This document shows positions 53,676-62,709 of a DNA stretch of 64,000 nucleotides, in pieces. The notes under the pieces are model-generated. The model saw nothing but the letters and a program-made list of their open reading frames with translations, was not told the origin of the DNA and made no database searches. The position numbers were made by a program, and so were the translations under genes. Source of the stretch: Lachnospiraceae bacterium (GTDB lineage: Bacteria; Bacillota; Clostridia; Lachnospirales; Lachnospiraceae); the NCBI GenBank assembly GCA_015057425.1, contig SVEL01000002.1, forward strand, positions 62,001 to 126,000, written 5' to 3'. Position 1 is the first letter of the stretch. The number at the start of each line of letters is the position of its first letter.

Positions 53676-54560
53676 TTAATTCTTCCTGTAAATCAAATAT
53701 TCAAACAAATCATTTAAAAATGTTTTATCTCCCGGAAGTGTTTCCATAAGTTTTTCTGCTTCTTCCGTAAGTTCCTTTACTATCTGTGTTGCACCATCAA
53801 CACCATATAATGAAACATATGTTGTTTTCTCATTCTTTTCATCACTGAGCACAGGCTTTCCAAGTTCTTCCGTTGTACTTGTCACATCAAGTATATCATC
53901 CTGTATCTGAAATGCTCTGCCTATGAGTAAAGAAATCTTTTCTATGGTTTCTGTTTCCTTATCATCTGCTCCGCCAAGAATTGCTCCCGATACCATAGAT
54001 GCCTTTATAAGCGCACCGGTCTTTAATGCATATATAAAATCCAATGTTTCCTTATCAACCTTTGAACCTGACAATGCAACATCAACGCTCTGACCGCCTA
54101 CCATACCATAAATCCCCGCACATTCAGCAATCACATCAAATGCTTTTGCAGCTCTGATTGTATCCTTTGATTTAAGTATTGCCTTGGCACATACTTCATA
54201 AGCATAGTTTAACAATCCGTCCCCTGCAAGAATACCTGCTGCATGACCGTATTTCTTATGAGTTGTAAGTTTACCGCGTCTGTAATCATCATTGTCCATA
54301 GCCGGTAAATCATCATGCACAAGCGAATAAGTATGTATACATTCTATAGCTGTCATAAAAGGATAACATTCCGATATGTCATTTCCAAAAAGCTTTGCAG
54401 TTTCAAGTATGAGCATCGGTCTGAGTCGCTTACCGCCTGCAGTAAGGCTATAGTTCATAGCTTCTATCATATCTTTCTGTTTACCTTCCTCTGCAGGAAG
54501 ATATCCGTATATTATACTTTCGATATTTTCAATTTTTTCTTTAAGAAGATTCTTGTCCAT
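53676..54560 (-). CDS. ispA: Polyprenyl (geranyl/farnesyl) diphosphate synthase
   Basis: Start at ATG 54560 (MDKNLLKEKI) behind ACGGAGG; the frame is open to 54587. 294 residues. Both aspartate-rich motifs are present: HDDLPAMDNDDYRRG and IQDDILD. It condenses IPP with DMAPP/GPP to FPP. It lies between dxs and xseB. Confidence 0.95.
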   Translation of the reverse strand: MDKNLLKEKIENIESIIYGYLPAEEGKQKDMIEAMNYSLTAGGKRLRPMLILETAKLFGNDISECYPFMTAIECIHTYSLVHDDLPAMDNDDYRRGKLTTHKKYGHAAGILAGDGLLNYAYEVCAKAILKSKDTIRAAKAFDVIAECAGIYGMVGGQSVDVALSGSKVDKETLDFIYALKTGALIKASMVSGAILGGADDKETETIEKISLLIGRAFQIQDDILDVTSTTEELGKPVLSDEKNEKTTYVSLYGVDGATQIVKELTEEAEKLMETLPGDKTFLNDLFEYLIYRKN

Positions 54561-54601
54561 TTTTACCTCCGTAACACTATGATGCATAATAAATCAAGTC
54601 A

Positions 54602-54802
54602 CTATTCTTCTTCATTAATCATAATCAACTTCTTCTCATACATATCAAGCTTTTCTTTGCACTCTTTTATAAGCTTCATACCTTCATCATATTTTGCAAA
54701 TGATTCTTCAAGTGTTATTCCCTCTTTATCAAGAGTTTCTATTACGAGATTTAACTTCTCAAAACATGTTTCCAATGATTCTTCTTTTATAACGTCTCCC
54801 AT
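54602..54802 (-). CDS. xseB: Exodeoxyribonuclease VII small subunit
   Basis: 66 residues, coiled-coil, with the family pattern SLETCFEKLNLVIETLDKEG and LEESFAKYDEGMKLIKECK. It binds XseA; together they degrade single-stranded DNA. It lies 16 bases after xseA. Confidence 0.95.
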   Translation of the reverse strand: MGDVIKEESLETCFEKLNLVIETLDKEGITLEESFAKYDEGMKLIKECKEKLDMYEKKLIMINEEE

Positions 54803-54818
54803 ATTTTCTCCAATCCGA

Positions 54819-56021
54819 CTACTCTGTATATATAATCTCTTCTGCTTTCGTCATAACAGTTCCATCCTTAAGCCTTATACTTAATGAGTCACCTTTTTTA
54901 ACATTTTTAACCGAAAGCATCGGTTTACCTGTATCATCCGATACATAACCATAACCACCTTTAAGTTTATTAAGCGGCGACAATCCGTTAAGTCTTTCTG
55001 CCAAAACAAGAAATTCTCTTTCTTTACTTTCATATCTTGACCTGACTTTTCTAAAAAGTAGTTCTTTTTTATACTCTAAATCCTGATATTTGTTTTTAAT
55101 AACCATATCCGGACTTTTCTTTTCCAGTCTAAGCAAATATGTTTCATATAACTTTGTATAATAGTTATACCTGCCTTCCACATTGCGCTGCAGTTTATCT
55201 GCACAGGCATCCAGCCCCTGAAGAAAATCGTATACATCAAAAACTGCAAGTTCTGCAGCTGCTGATGGAGTCGGTGCACGTAAATCCGATACATAATCTG
55301 CTATTGTTGTATCAGTTTCATGACCTACTGCTGAAATAACCGGTGTATTACATTCAAAAATTGCCCTTGCAACAACCTCTTCATTAAATGCCCATAAATC
55401 CTCTATGGAACCGCCTCCACGTCCTACAATCAAAACATCAAGATTCATTGCGTCAAGTGCTCTTATACCACTTGCTACCGATGCACCTGCACCTTCACCC
55501 TGGACCTTTGCTGAGTAGAGATACAACTGAACATATGGATTTCTTCTGGCAGATATATTGCAAATGTCTTGAATTGCCGCACCTGTAGCAGCTGTTACCA
55601 CACCTATCTTTGTAGCAAATTTGGGAATCGGTTTCTTATATTCTGCAGCGAACATTCCCATCTCTTCAAGTTCTTTCTTTAACTGTTCGAACTTTTTATA
55701 TAAATCGCCTTCGCCTTCAGGTGTAATCTCTTTCGCATATATCTGATACTTGCCGTCACGTTCATATATATTGATACGACCGGACACAATTACATTCATA
55801 CCTTCCTTAAGCTGACATTTAAGCCCGCCTCTGTCACCTAAAAACATGACGCCGGACATAACTGCACCTGCGTCTTTTAAAGTAAAGTATATGTGACCCG
55901 AAGAGTGATATTTGCAATTGGAAATCTCACCTTTAATCATTATATTGTTTAATGCATAATCCTCAGAGAACATTCTCTTAATATAAGCATTTATCTGAGT
56001 AACTGTATATACATTTTTCAT
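54819..56021 (-). CDS. xseA: Exodeoxyribonuclease VII large subunit
   Basis: 400 residues. N-terminal OB-fold (1-100: VYTVTQINAYIKRMFSED, GEISNCKYHSSGHIYFTLKD) and the catalytic domain with TSATGAAIQD-like VTAATGAAIQDI, VLIVGRGGGSIEDLWAFN and ISAVGHETDTTIADYVSDLRAPTPSAAAEL. The start codon overlaps the nusB stop by one base (TAATG). Confidence 0.97.
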   Translation of the reverse strand: MKNVYTVTQINAYIKRMFSEDYALNNIMIKGEISNCKYHSSGHIYFTLKDAGAVMSGVMFLGDRGGLKCQLKEGMNVIVSGRINIYERDGKYQIYAKEITPEGEGDLYKKFEQLKKELEEMGMFAAEYKKPIPKFATKIGVVTAATGAAIQDICNISARRNPYVQLYLYSAKVQGEGAGASVASGIRALDAMNLDVLIVGRGGGSIEDLWAFNEEVVARAIFECNTPVISAVGHETDTTIADYVSDLRAPTPSAAAELAVFDVYDFLQGLDACADKLQRNVEGRYNYYTKLYETYLLRLEKKSPDMVIKNKYQDLEYKKELLFRKVRSRYESKEREFLVLAERLNGLSPLNKLKGGYGYVSDDTGKPMLSVKNVKKGDSLSIRLKDGTVMTKAEEIIYTE

Positions 56022-56422
56022 TAATTATTTGCAAGTTTCGCAAGAACACCATTTATAAATGATGGCGAACTGTCTCCTCCATAAATCTTTGCAATTTCAA
56101 CAGCTTCATTTATTGCAACATTCTGTGGCACATCCTCATCATATCTCATCTCGTAATATGCCAATCTAAGAATTGTAAGGTCAACCTTGGACATTCTGTC
56201 AATAGACCAGCCGATTGTATTGTCTGATATAGCTTTATCAATTTCTTCAAGCTTGGAAACTATATCAAACACTCTGCTATGAATATATTTATCATCACTT
56301 TCACCAAGATTACTTATCTGTTCTTTGAACAATTCATACTGATCTTCAAGTTCATCATTTTCATGAAACTCTGTAAGAAAAAGCAATATAAATGTATTGA
56401 TTCTTAACTCTCTTCTCTTCAC
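56021..56422 (-). CDS. nusB: Transcription antitermination factor NusB
   Basis: 133 residues, all helical. Conserved INEAVEIAKIYGGDSSPSFINGVL near the C terminus is the family signature, and RRELRINTFILLFL begins helix 1. It forms a complex with NusE on boxA RNA of rRNA operons. It precedes xseA with overlapping stop/start. A weak promoter may lie at 56423-56460 (TTGCTATACG region). Confidence 0.95.
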   Translation of the reverse strand: MKRRELRINTFILLFLTEFHENDELEDQYELFKEQISNLGESDDKYIHSRVFDIVSKLEEIDKAISDNTIGWSIDRMSKVDLTILRLAYYEMRYDEDVPQNVAINEAVEIAKIYGGDSSPSFINGVLAKLANN

Positions 56423-56462
56423 GACTTATTCCTTCCGTATAGCAAACTTTTCTCTAATGCGC

Positions 56463-56502
56463 AAAAACCCGAACACAAATGTCTGAAACATTTATGTCCG
56501 GT
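56463..56502 (-). terminator. Terminator after the Asp23-like gene
   Basis: Stem CCGAACACAAATGT (56469-56482) pairs with ACATTTATGTCCGG (56488-56501), and minus-strand GTTTTTG follows. Confidence 0.75.
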
Positions 56503-56516
56503 ACTGCAAACATTTA

Positions 56517-56876
56517 TTAATTCTCAACTACCACTCCGGCAATACTGATATTTACCTTTCTAACTTTTAAGCCCGTCATATTTTCAACTGATGACTTAAC
56601 TTTTTCCTGAATCTTCTTTGATGTAGCCGGAACATTATATCCGTATCTTACATTGATAGCAAGACAAACAACTACGTTGTTTTCTTCCATTTCAACTTTA
56701 ACACCTTTTGCAAGTGACTTTCCGCTAATCTTTGAAATAATATCCTTTGTGATATTACCTGCCATTGAAGCAATTCCTTCAACTTCCATTGCAGCGATTC
56801 CTGCAATAACTGCAACAACATCATCTGCAATTCTTACTTCACCTACATTTTTATTACCGTATGTTGTATTTTCCAT
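56517..56876 (-). CDS. Asp23/Gls24-family envelope stress protein
   Basis: 119 residues. The family pattern is clear: GEVRIADDVVAVIAGIAAMEVEGIASMAG at the N terminus, and NVRYGYNVPATSKKIQEKVKSSVENMTGLKVRKVNISIAGV at the C terminus. Relatives in Firmicutes localise to the membrane and are involved in envelope homeostasis; the gene before nusB is conserved in Clostridia. It has a promoter at 56953-56980 and its own terminator. Confidence 0.92.
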   Translation of the reverse strand: MENTTYGNKNVGEVRIADDVVAVIAGIAAMEVEGIASMAGNITKDIISKISGKSLAKGVKVEMEENNVVVCLAINVRYGYNVPATSKKIQEKVKSSVENMTGLKVRKVNISIAGVVVEN

Positions 56877-56952
56877 AATTGTACCTCCTCAGTTCTTTAT
56901 ACGTTAAAATGCACCATAATTGCATTATGTACATATTTTTACCATTACATAC

Positions 56953-56980
56953 ATTATACCAAAAATGTATATAAATGCAA
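56953..56980 (-). promoter_or_regulatory. Promoter of the Asp23-like gene
   Basis: Minus-strand TTGCAT (56975-56980), 16-base spacer and perfect TATAAT (56953-56958). The leader holds an inverted repeat CATAAT-tgc-ATTATG (about 56914-56928) and AGGAGG. Confidence 0.6.
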
Positions 56981-57009
56981 TATTTATTTGCTTATGAATT
57001 AACCACTTT

Positions 57010-57639
57010 TTAATCAGAAATTGTAGTAATTGTGATTTTATTTGCATCTACTTCCGTTTTACGTTTTACAACATCTTCAATCTGTGCACGCTGTACATCT
57101 GTAAGGCTTTCACCTGCAACAATTACGTCTACGCTTCCATTAGTCATTGTTACGACTGCACCTTCATACCCTTTGGATTCCAAAAGTGTTTCAGCGGCAT
57201 TTTCTTTTTCGGCTGTCTGTGTAATCAGTATGAGTTGTTCAATAACCTGTTGACGTTCTGTTTCTGTTGCCTTATCGCTTTCAATTATGGACATTAGAAG
57301 TTCTTTATTGTTTGCACGTAACTGTTCTCTTGACAATCTTGCACTGATTGCAAAATTAAGTTCGCTTGTACCGTTGACTATAATCGCCTGACCCGGTTCA
57401 TCTTTTATATCGATATCATTACTTATTATCTCATCTCCCGTTTCTGCACTATCGTCTTTATCTGTATTTTCCTTATCCGCATTTTCTTCATTTCCGGTTG
57501 TTGTTTCCTCTATACCCGTATCAGCAGGTTTAATGGTGTTTTTCGCATTTTTATCAACGTAATTCAAATATCCTGCCACAGCTATAAGTGCTGCCAGAAC
57601 TGTGATAATAATATGATTTCTTTTAAAAACAAACTTCAT
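57010..57639 (-). CDS. spoIIIAH: Stage III sporulation protein AH
   Basis: 209 residues. One N-terminal membrane helix (about 9-27), an acidic linker (about 35-90), and a C-terminal ring-building (YscJ/FliF-like) domain with LSREQLRANNKELLMSIIE and VSVDVIVAGESLTDVQRAQIEDVV-like sequence. It is made in the mother cell and binds SpoIIQ across the intermembrane space. Last gene of the spoIIIA operon. Confidence 0.95.
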   Translation of the reverse strand: MKFVFKRNHIIITVLAALIAVAGYLNYVDKNAKNTIKPADTGIEETTTGNEENADKENTDKDDSAETGDEIISNDIDIKDEPGQAIIVNGTSELNFAISARLSREQLRANNKELLMSIIESDKATETERQQVIEQLILITQTAEKENAAETLLESKGYEGAVVTMTNGSVDVIVAGESLTDVQRAQIEDVVKRKTEVDANKITITTISD

Positions 57640-57654
57640 AATTTCTCCTCTAAT

Positions 57655-58230
57655 TTATTTTCCTACTACTGCTATTTTATTAACTCCAATGTCAAATAAT
57701 GCCTTAATAATATTATTTATTTTTTCTTTGACATACGGCTGGTCTCCTCCTTCTGCAATTACCGCCACTCCTGTTATTTCAGGCAAAATAGTTTTTACAA
57801 GGTATGGATTATTTTCCGAATCGTATATAACTTTTTCATCAAAAGACTGTGATACAACAACTCTTTCTCCACCATCACCGTCACTTTCCATAGTTTCGCT
57901 CTTATCATAAGGAGTTTCTTTAAGAACAACTTTTTCGGCTGTAGATTCATAACTTATAAAAACATCTACACTTCCGACACCATCTACCTCCCTAAGTATT
58001 TCCCTAAGTTTTTTCTCCATTTTTTCTATGTATTCTTCCTCATAATGTTCGGTAAACATTTCATTCTGTATAGGTGTCTCTTCATTTTTCTTCACTTTTT
58101 CTTTATCATTATTAAATATTATACCCACAATTAGCAAACCCACGCCAAGTCCGATTAATATAATTTTATCTTTACCTATATTCCTTTCTTCAATAAATTC
58201 CTTTATTTTTTTAATCAACTCTTTAAACAT
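57655..58230 (-). CDS. spoIIIAG: Stage III sporulation protein AG
   Basis: 191 residues. Membrane helix (about 21-41), then a ring-building domain: MEKKLREILREVDGVGSVDVFISYES, and EITGVAVIAEGGDQPYVKEKINNIIKALFDI near the end, which is the family signature. It forms the large ring of the feeding-tube-like complex. 16 bases downstream of spoIIIAF. Confidence 0.95.
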   Translation of the reverse strand: MFKELIKKIKEFIEERNIGKDKIILIGLGVGLLIVGIIFNNDKEKVKKNEETPIQNEMFTEHYEEEYIEKMEKKLREILREVDGVGSVDVFISYESTAEKVVLKETPYDKSETMESDGDGGERVVVSQSFDEKVIYDSENNPYLVKTILPEITGVAVIAEGGDQPYVKEKINNIIKALFDIGVNKIAVVGK

Positions 58231-58246
58231 TTACACTCTCTGCCTT

Positions 58247-58816
58247 TCATGAATTATCGTATATTATAATCAGTGTATCTTCATCAATCTCATACTTTTC
58301 ACAAATTTCCTTTCTTATATGAACTTCATTTTTATCCTCCCCTTTGTCCGGTTTTCCCGAAATCTCAATAAAAATATCTTCTATCCCGATGTTATCTGAT
58401 TCTGCTTCCTTTTCAGCAATTATAAGTCTTATACTTTTAATAGTTTCTATATCATCCTTTGCAGAAAATTCTATATCACAGCTTATATACTGCATATTAT
58501 ATCCGGTAACAACCAATTCAATTTCTCTTTCCATAACTTTTTTGTATGCTTTAACAGCTTCATTTTTAATATAACTGTCAGTCAGCTCCATATCTGCTTT
58601 CAGTTCACTCTTTTCTCTAAAAATTTCTATCCCTGTTATGTAATAATCAAGATTCCCTGAAATATCCATAATCTTGTCAATCGGTTTTATAAGTGTAATA
58701 ACCATCATTGTCCCTAAGAACAGTTTTACATATTTATAGTAGCTTTTCTTTGCAACAAGATTCATAATCACCTGTGATAATATAATCAGTATTGCTATTT
58801 CTTTTATATATTCCAT
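58247..58816 (-). CDS. spoIIIAF: Stage III sporulation protein AF
   Basis: 189 residues. Two N-terminal membrane helices (about 4-25 and 32-50), then a soluble domain of ring-building type. The position between spoIIIAE and spoIIIAG and the size fit; sequence is poorly conserved in this family. Confidence 0.9.
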   Translation of the reverse strand: MEYIKEIAILIILSQVIMNLVAKKSYYKYVKLFLGTMMVITLIKPIDKIMDISGNLDYYITGIEIFREKSELKADMELTDSYIKNEAVKAYKKVMEREIELVVTGYNMQYISCDIEFSAKDDIETIKSIRLIIAEKEAESDNIGIEDIFIEISGKPDKGEDKNEVHIRKEICEKYEIDEDTLIIIYDNS

Positions 58817-58868
58817 CTATTTTCCAATCATCCATACTCCACTTTCTTACATTTTCGTCTTTTTCATC

Positions 58869-60014
58869 TTACTTGTAATTTGTTGCTATACATATAATTG
58901 CAATACCGGCCGCAAATAGGGACATACTATACAATGTGGTCTGTAATAACAGTTTTCCGCCTTCAGTAACTGCATCAACACTATCATTAATTCTTCCGTC
59001 AGTTATGGGCTGTATCAACGCACCTGCAACCTTATACATCAAAACGTATATTACAATCTTAAGTATGGGAATACTGCAAATCAAAATCAATCCAATAACC
59101 ATCGTTGTTCCGACAGCATTTTTAATCACCATTCCCGAGCCAATAATCAAATCTGCAACAGTTCCGGCACTATTTCCGATAGTTGGAATAAGCTTAACTA
59201 TCTTTGTTACGGTCTTTCCTTTTACAGCGTCGACAGAAGGCAGAATTATTCCCTGTATAACATTTATTCCCAACACAACACCCATCATAGTTTTCAATCC
59301 CCATAAAACTACCATGCGAATCAAATCCGCAAGCTTTGAAAGATAATTTATAGAATAAATATTATTTACTATAAGAATAACAACATATATCATCACTGCC
59401 GGTATCATAAATTTTCCAACAAGTTTGCACACTATAGTTACAACAAAAAGAGCAATCTCATAAAAGGCTGCTGCACTTGTGGCAGAACCGGATATACCCA
59501 TAGACAGAAAATATGCCGGAACCATTGCATTCATAAAATTTTCTATAACACCCACTGTCTCCAATGCCACATTATATATCATTCCAAAACCGGCAAACAA
59601 ATACCCTGTAAGTATAATATACGACATAGCAGTTCCTACCTCTGATGCTCCCTCGCTTCCAAATGCTGACGAAAAGTTAGTAAGTACTGCTGTCCCAAGA
59701 GCTATAAACATAACTTTTACTAATGCATCTTTATTATAAGCTATTTCTTTTGTTATATTATCTTTTAACATGCTATATATCTTCTTAAGCCATCCTGTTG
59801 ATTCTCCGTTTTGCATATCCGTTATGGAATCACTTATGTTAAATTCAGAATCAGTATACTCATCCATAAGACTTTGGGCATCCGAAAAATCAAATATATT
59901 GCCCGATGAACTGTCTGCTGCTTGTACATATAAGTTACATGAATTCAACAAAAATATTACAATCGCACCACACAATCCACACATTTTACAAATCAATATT
60001 ACTATATTTTTCAT
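58869..60014 (-). CDS. spoIIIAE: Stage III sporulation protein AE
   Basis: 381 residues. Signal-like N terminus (about 1-32), then a polytopic protein with about eight helices and typical segments such as VIENFMNAMVPAYFLSMGISGSATSAAAFYEI, GLKTMMGVVLGINVIQGIILPSVDAVKGKT and IPTIGNSAGTVADLIIGSGMVIKNAVGT. Part of the forespore-mother-cell channel. Its ATG overlaps the spoIIIAD stop (ATGA). Confidence 0.96.
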   Translation of the reverse strand: MKNIVILICKMCGLCGAIVIFLLNSCNLYVQAADSSSGNIFDFSDAQSLMDEYTDSEFNISDSITDMQNGESTGWLKKIYSMLKDNITKEIAYNKDALVKVMFIALGTAVLTNFSSAFGSEGASEVGTAMSYIILTGYLFAGFGMIYNVALETVGVIENFMNAMVPAYFLSMGISGSATSAAAFYEIALFVVTIVCKLVGKFMIPAVMIYVVILIVNNIYSINYLSKLADLIRMVVLWGLKTMMGVVLGINVIQGIILPSVDAVKGKTVTKIVKLIPTIGNSAGTVADLIIGSGMVIKNAVGTTMVIGLILICSIPILKIVIYVLMYKVAGALIQPITDGRINDSVDAVTEGGKLLLQTTLYSMSLFAAGIAIICIATNYK

Positions 60015-60397
60015 CCAACCACCTCTGAAATCAGTTCAACAAGCGCCAAAACAACCGGAAGACTTATTGTCAAAATCGATACTTTTGCAAATATATCAAT
60101 CTGCCCTGCCATGGCAGTGTGGCCTGAATCCTTACATACATCTGACGCAAACCCTGATATGTATGAAATCCCTATAATTTTAATCAGATACTTCATATAT
60201 TTCTCATCAATCAAAATGATTTCCTGCATATTTTCAAAAACCTCCATTATTGATGTAAGTTTTGATATTCCTGAAAGAAGTATCATAATACAACATACTA
60301 TGGAAATCATAAAAGCTATATCCGGTCTGTTCTGTTTTATAATTATTGATAAAATTATCCCTAAAAAGGCTATTGTTGCAATATTTATAATATCCAT
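60011..60397 (-). CDS. spoIIIAD: Stage III sporulation protein AD
   Basis: Start at ATG 60397 (MDIINIATIAFLG) with GGAG 5 bases upstream; the frame is open to 60418. 128 residues with four membrane helices and the ISYISGFASDVCKDSGHTAMAGQIDIFAKV signature shared with SpoIIIAC. Confidence 0.94.
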   Translation of the reverse strand: MDIINIATIAFLGIILSIIIKQNRPDIAFMISIVCCIMILLSGISKLTSIMEVFENMQEIILIDEKYMKYLIKIIGISYISGFASDVCKDSGHTAMAGQIDIFAKVSILTISLPVVLALVELISEVVG

Positions 60398-60407
60398 ACT
60401 TTCTCCA

Positions 60408-60602
60408 TCAGAACACAAACAGGTTATTAACTATCTCAAATAAATCAGAAATATATGGCAATATCCAATAAAGAACCATTATAAGTCCTGCTAATCCGAT
60501 TAAAAATACATATTCATCTCTACCACTTTGTTTCAATATTTGATTTATAACCGATACAAGAATTCCGACTGCCGCTATCTTAAATATAATACTTATTTCC
60601 AT
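60408..60602 (-). CDS. spoIIIAC: Stage III sporulation protein AC
   Basis: 64 residues with two membrane helices; pattern ISIIFKIAAVGILVSVINQILKQSGRDEYVFLIGLAGLIMVL is the SpoIIIAC signature. It lies 13 bases after spoIIIAB. Confidence 0.95.
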   Translation of the reverse strand: MEISIIFKIAAVGILVSVINQILKQSGRDEYVFLIGLAGLIMVLYWILPYISDLFEIVNNLFVF

Positions 60603-60615
60603 CTTACTCTCCTGT

Positions 60616-61137
60616 TTAAGCTATTAAAATGCATATCATCGCTCCGACAAATGCACCAAGACATCTATACATTTTAAAGTTTTTATTTATCTCCTCTCTG
60701 CATTCTATCTTACGAATCTCTAACTGTTCAAGAAACATATCAATTACGGAAATTTGCATTTCTTTATCTATTAATCCCAAATTCCCAACCAATCCAATAA
60801 GGTTTTCTACATCTTTTCCACTCAATATGGATTTTTTTAGTATATTTTGTTGGCTCGAAGCTATCTCACACATTGACCTTCCGTCATATTTATTCATTTC
60901 ACAGGATATTGCCAGAAAAAAATTACAAACTGCATTTTCGCCTATTTTACTTACATTTTCCAAAGCTTCTTCCAATGCTAATGACTTGTAATTAATCTCT
61001 CCTCTCAATAAAACAACAGCCTTTTCTATGCATTCCAATAATTTCAACCTTTTCTTCAGGACAGCTGACCAATAAAAACCCGCATATGTACAAACTACAA
61101 AAATTACAAGCATACTTATTTCTTTGATTTTTCTCAC
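60616..61137 (-). CDS. spoIIIAB: Stage III sporulation protein AB
   Basis: 173 residues with helices at each end (about 8-25 and 157-172) and a helical middle of GspF-like type. Segments LLECIEKAVVLLRGEINY and LIGLVGNLGLIDKEMQ match the family. It lies 12 bases after spoIIIAA. Confidence 0.93.
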   Translation of the reverse strand: MRKIKEISMLVIFVVCTYAGFYWSAVLKKRLKLLECIEKAVVLLRGEINYKSLALEEALENVSKIGENAVCNFFLAISCEMNKYDGRSMCEIASSQQNILKKSILSGKDVENLIGLVGNLGLIDKEMQISVIDMFLEQLEIRKIECREEINKNFKMYRCLGAFVGAMICILIA

Positions 61138-61149
61138 CTCTTTTAACTT

Positions 61150-62070
61150 TTATCCTATCAAATGGAATTTCTCATCATATATAACCGGTGCATCATCTGC
61201 TTTTTTTCTCAGGACCACATAAACATCAAACATTTTCTCAACAAAGATACTTTCTATAACCGGTCTTTTTATAACTTCTTCCAGAGAAGTCCCATGAATA
61301 GAAGCAAATATATTACACCCACAGTTCAATACATATCTTAATGCCTCCACATCATCTGCCAAACCAATCTCATCAACACATAAAACATCCGGTGTCATAG
61401 TTCTTATAAGCATCATCATGCCTTCCCTTTTACTGCATCCATCTAAAATGTCGGTACAACTTCCCAAATCATTTTGCGGAACACCTTTGTACATAGCTGC
61501 AAGCTCACCTCGTTCATCTATGACTGATACATTTGTATAATGTTCGTTTTTCTCCCTGCCGGAAACTTGTCTGATTAAGTCTCTAAGTAACGTTGTTTTT
61601 CCATATCCCGGCGGTGAAATAATCAATATGTTTACAATTCCTTTTCTCCCTATTACTTTTTTTATAACAGCTTCTGCCGCTCCATATACCTGTCTTGCAA
61701 ACCTTATATTAACGGATGATATATTTTTGATAGTTTTAACCTTCTCATTTTCAATTACAACTTGTCCTGCAACCCCTATTCGATGTCCTCCTTTTATAGT
61801 AATATAGCCATTACGCAGAGCCTCTTCATAAGCATACATGGAATGACCTGTTGCATTTTCTAAAATTGAATTAATTATTTTCACGTTACCTTTTTCTTCC
61901 AGAAAAAGTTCTCTGCCTGATGCGATAATGGCAATTCTGCTTCCGTTACGTACTCTGATTTCTCTTATATCATCTATATCAATACCTTTTTCTCCGATAC
62001 TTGTCTGAATCTCCAACGGAAGAATAAATACAGGATTATTCATTACCTTTTCACTGATTTTTGACTCCAT
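61150..62070 (-). CDS. spoIIIAA: Stage III sporulation protein AA (secretion ATPase-like)
   Basis: 306 residues. P-loop SPPGYGKTT (152-160), Walker B DVLCVDEIG, and the R-loop GGHRIGVAG segment are intact; this is a VirB11/GspE-type ATPase powering the SpoIIIA-SpoIIQ channel. First gene of spoIIIA. RBS is TAGGAG. A TCATATA hexamer-like -35 and partial -10 about 50 bases upstream weakly resemble a sigma-E promoter, the known regulator in Bacillus, but the -10 match is poor, so I do not list it. Confidence 0.96.
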   Translation of the reverse strand: MESKISEKVMNNPVFILPLEIQTSIGEKGIDIDDIREIRVRNGSRIAIIASGRELFLEEKGNVKIINSILENATGHSMYAYEEALRNGYITIKGGHRIGVAGQVVIENEKVKTIKNISSVNIRFARQVYGAAEAVIKKVIGRKGIVNILIISPPGYGKTTLLRDLIRQVSGREKNEHYTNVSVIDERGELAAMYKGVPQNDLGSCTDILDGCSKREGMMMLIRTMTPDVLCVDEIGLADDVEALRYVLNCGCNIFASIHGTSLEEVIKRPVIESIFVEKMFDVYVVLRKKADDAPVIYDEKFHLIG

Positions 62071-62149
62071 AAAACCACGCTCCTATAGAACTTCATACTT
62101 AATTTCATTTGCTTATATGAAAATATATGTTGTCCTAAAAAAATTAGTA

Positions 62150-62205
62150 CAAAAAAAGAAGCCTTTACAAAAATGTTAATAAAAACATCCTGTAAAAGCT
62201 TCTAT
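62150..62205 (-). terminator. Terminator of the duplicated membrane protein gene
   Basis: GAAGCCTTTACAAAAATGTT (62158-62177) pairs with AACATCCTGTAAAAGCTTC (62184-62202). Minus-strand TTTTTTT follows at 62151-62157. Confidence 0.8.
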
Positions 62206-62220
62206 GTATTTATTTAGTAA

Positions 62221-62604
62221 TTATTTATCGCTTTCTTTCCATCCAAAGCACATGGGAATAAGGAAAAGCAATAATACGATTCCAACTACACCAACGACAA
62301 TTCCAGGAATCATCAATCCTTCAAATACAAGTGTCATACACATTCCAAGTCCAAAAACCAAAGAAGCAACCACACCGTAAACGATTTTGCCAACTAACTT
62401 AAAATTAATCTTACCCGGCTTCCAGCCGATTTTCTTAAGATATACAAGAAGTGTTATAAGAAGCAAAATTGCTCCAACGATTCCAAAACCTACTCCGATT
62501 TCAAATGCTCCCCATTCAGGCAAAAGACACATACACATACCTAATGAGAAAATCAATCCTCCAACTACTCCTAAAATTAACATTACAAAATTTTTCTTTT
62601 CCAT
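62221..62604 (-). CDS. Small four-helix membrane protein with internal duplication
   Basis: 127 residues forming four membrane helices. The halves are repeats: residues about 5-60 (GVVGGLIFSLGMCMCLLPEW) and about 70-120 (GVVASLVFGLGMCMTLVFEG) share G-V-x3-L-x-F-x-LGMCM-x-L. No functional family was recognised. RBS AAAGGAG. The upstream region carries three TTAACA-type direct repeats typical of an OmpR-family response regulator, so expression is probably two-component-controlled. Confidence 0.8.
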   Translation of the reverse strand: MEKKNFVMLILGVVGGLIFSLGMCMCLLPEWGAFEIGVGFGIVGAILLLITLLVYLKKIGWKPGKINFKLVGKIVYGVVASLVFGLGMCMTLVFEGLMIPGIVVGVVGIVLLLFLIPMCFGWKESDK

Positions 62605-62647
62605 AATTTATAAGCTCCTTTCGAGTTTTTCTTTATTTGATGAGCTT

Positions 62648-62701
62648 ATAATATCGTCATACTGTTTTTGAAATGCTAACGAAATGTTAAAGTTTTGTTA
62701 A
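62648..62701 (-). promoter_or_regulatory. Activator-type promoter with three PhoP-box-like direct repeats
   Basis: On the minus strand TTAACA (62696-62701), TTAACA (62685-62690) and TTAGCA (62674-62679) are each separated by 5 bases, an 11-base period. A TATTAT -10-like hexamer lies at 62648-62653, with no good -35 at the usual spacing (GCATTT). This is the layout of Bacillus PhoP boxes (TT-A/C/T-A-C/T-A, 4-6 base spacers); other OmpR-family regulators use similar repeats. Confidence 0.55.
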
Positions 62702-62709
62702 TCTAAAAA

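Noticed and set aside
62071..62130. Sigma-E promoter of spoIIIAA
   Set aside because: A TCATATA -35-like motif is present but the -10 matches only about half of the consensus, so not listed as a feature.
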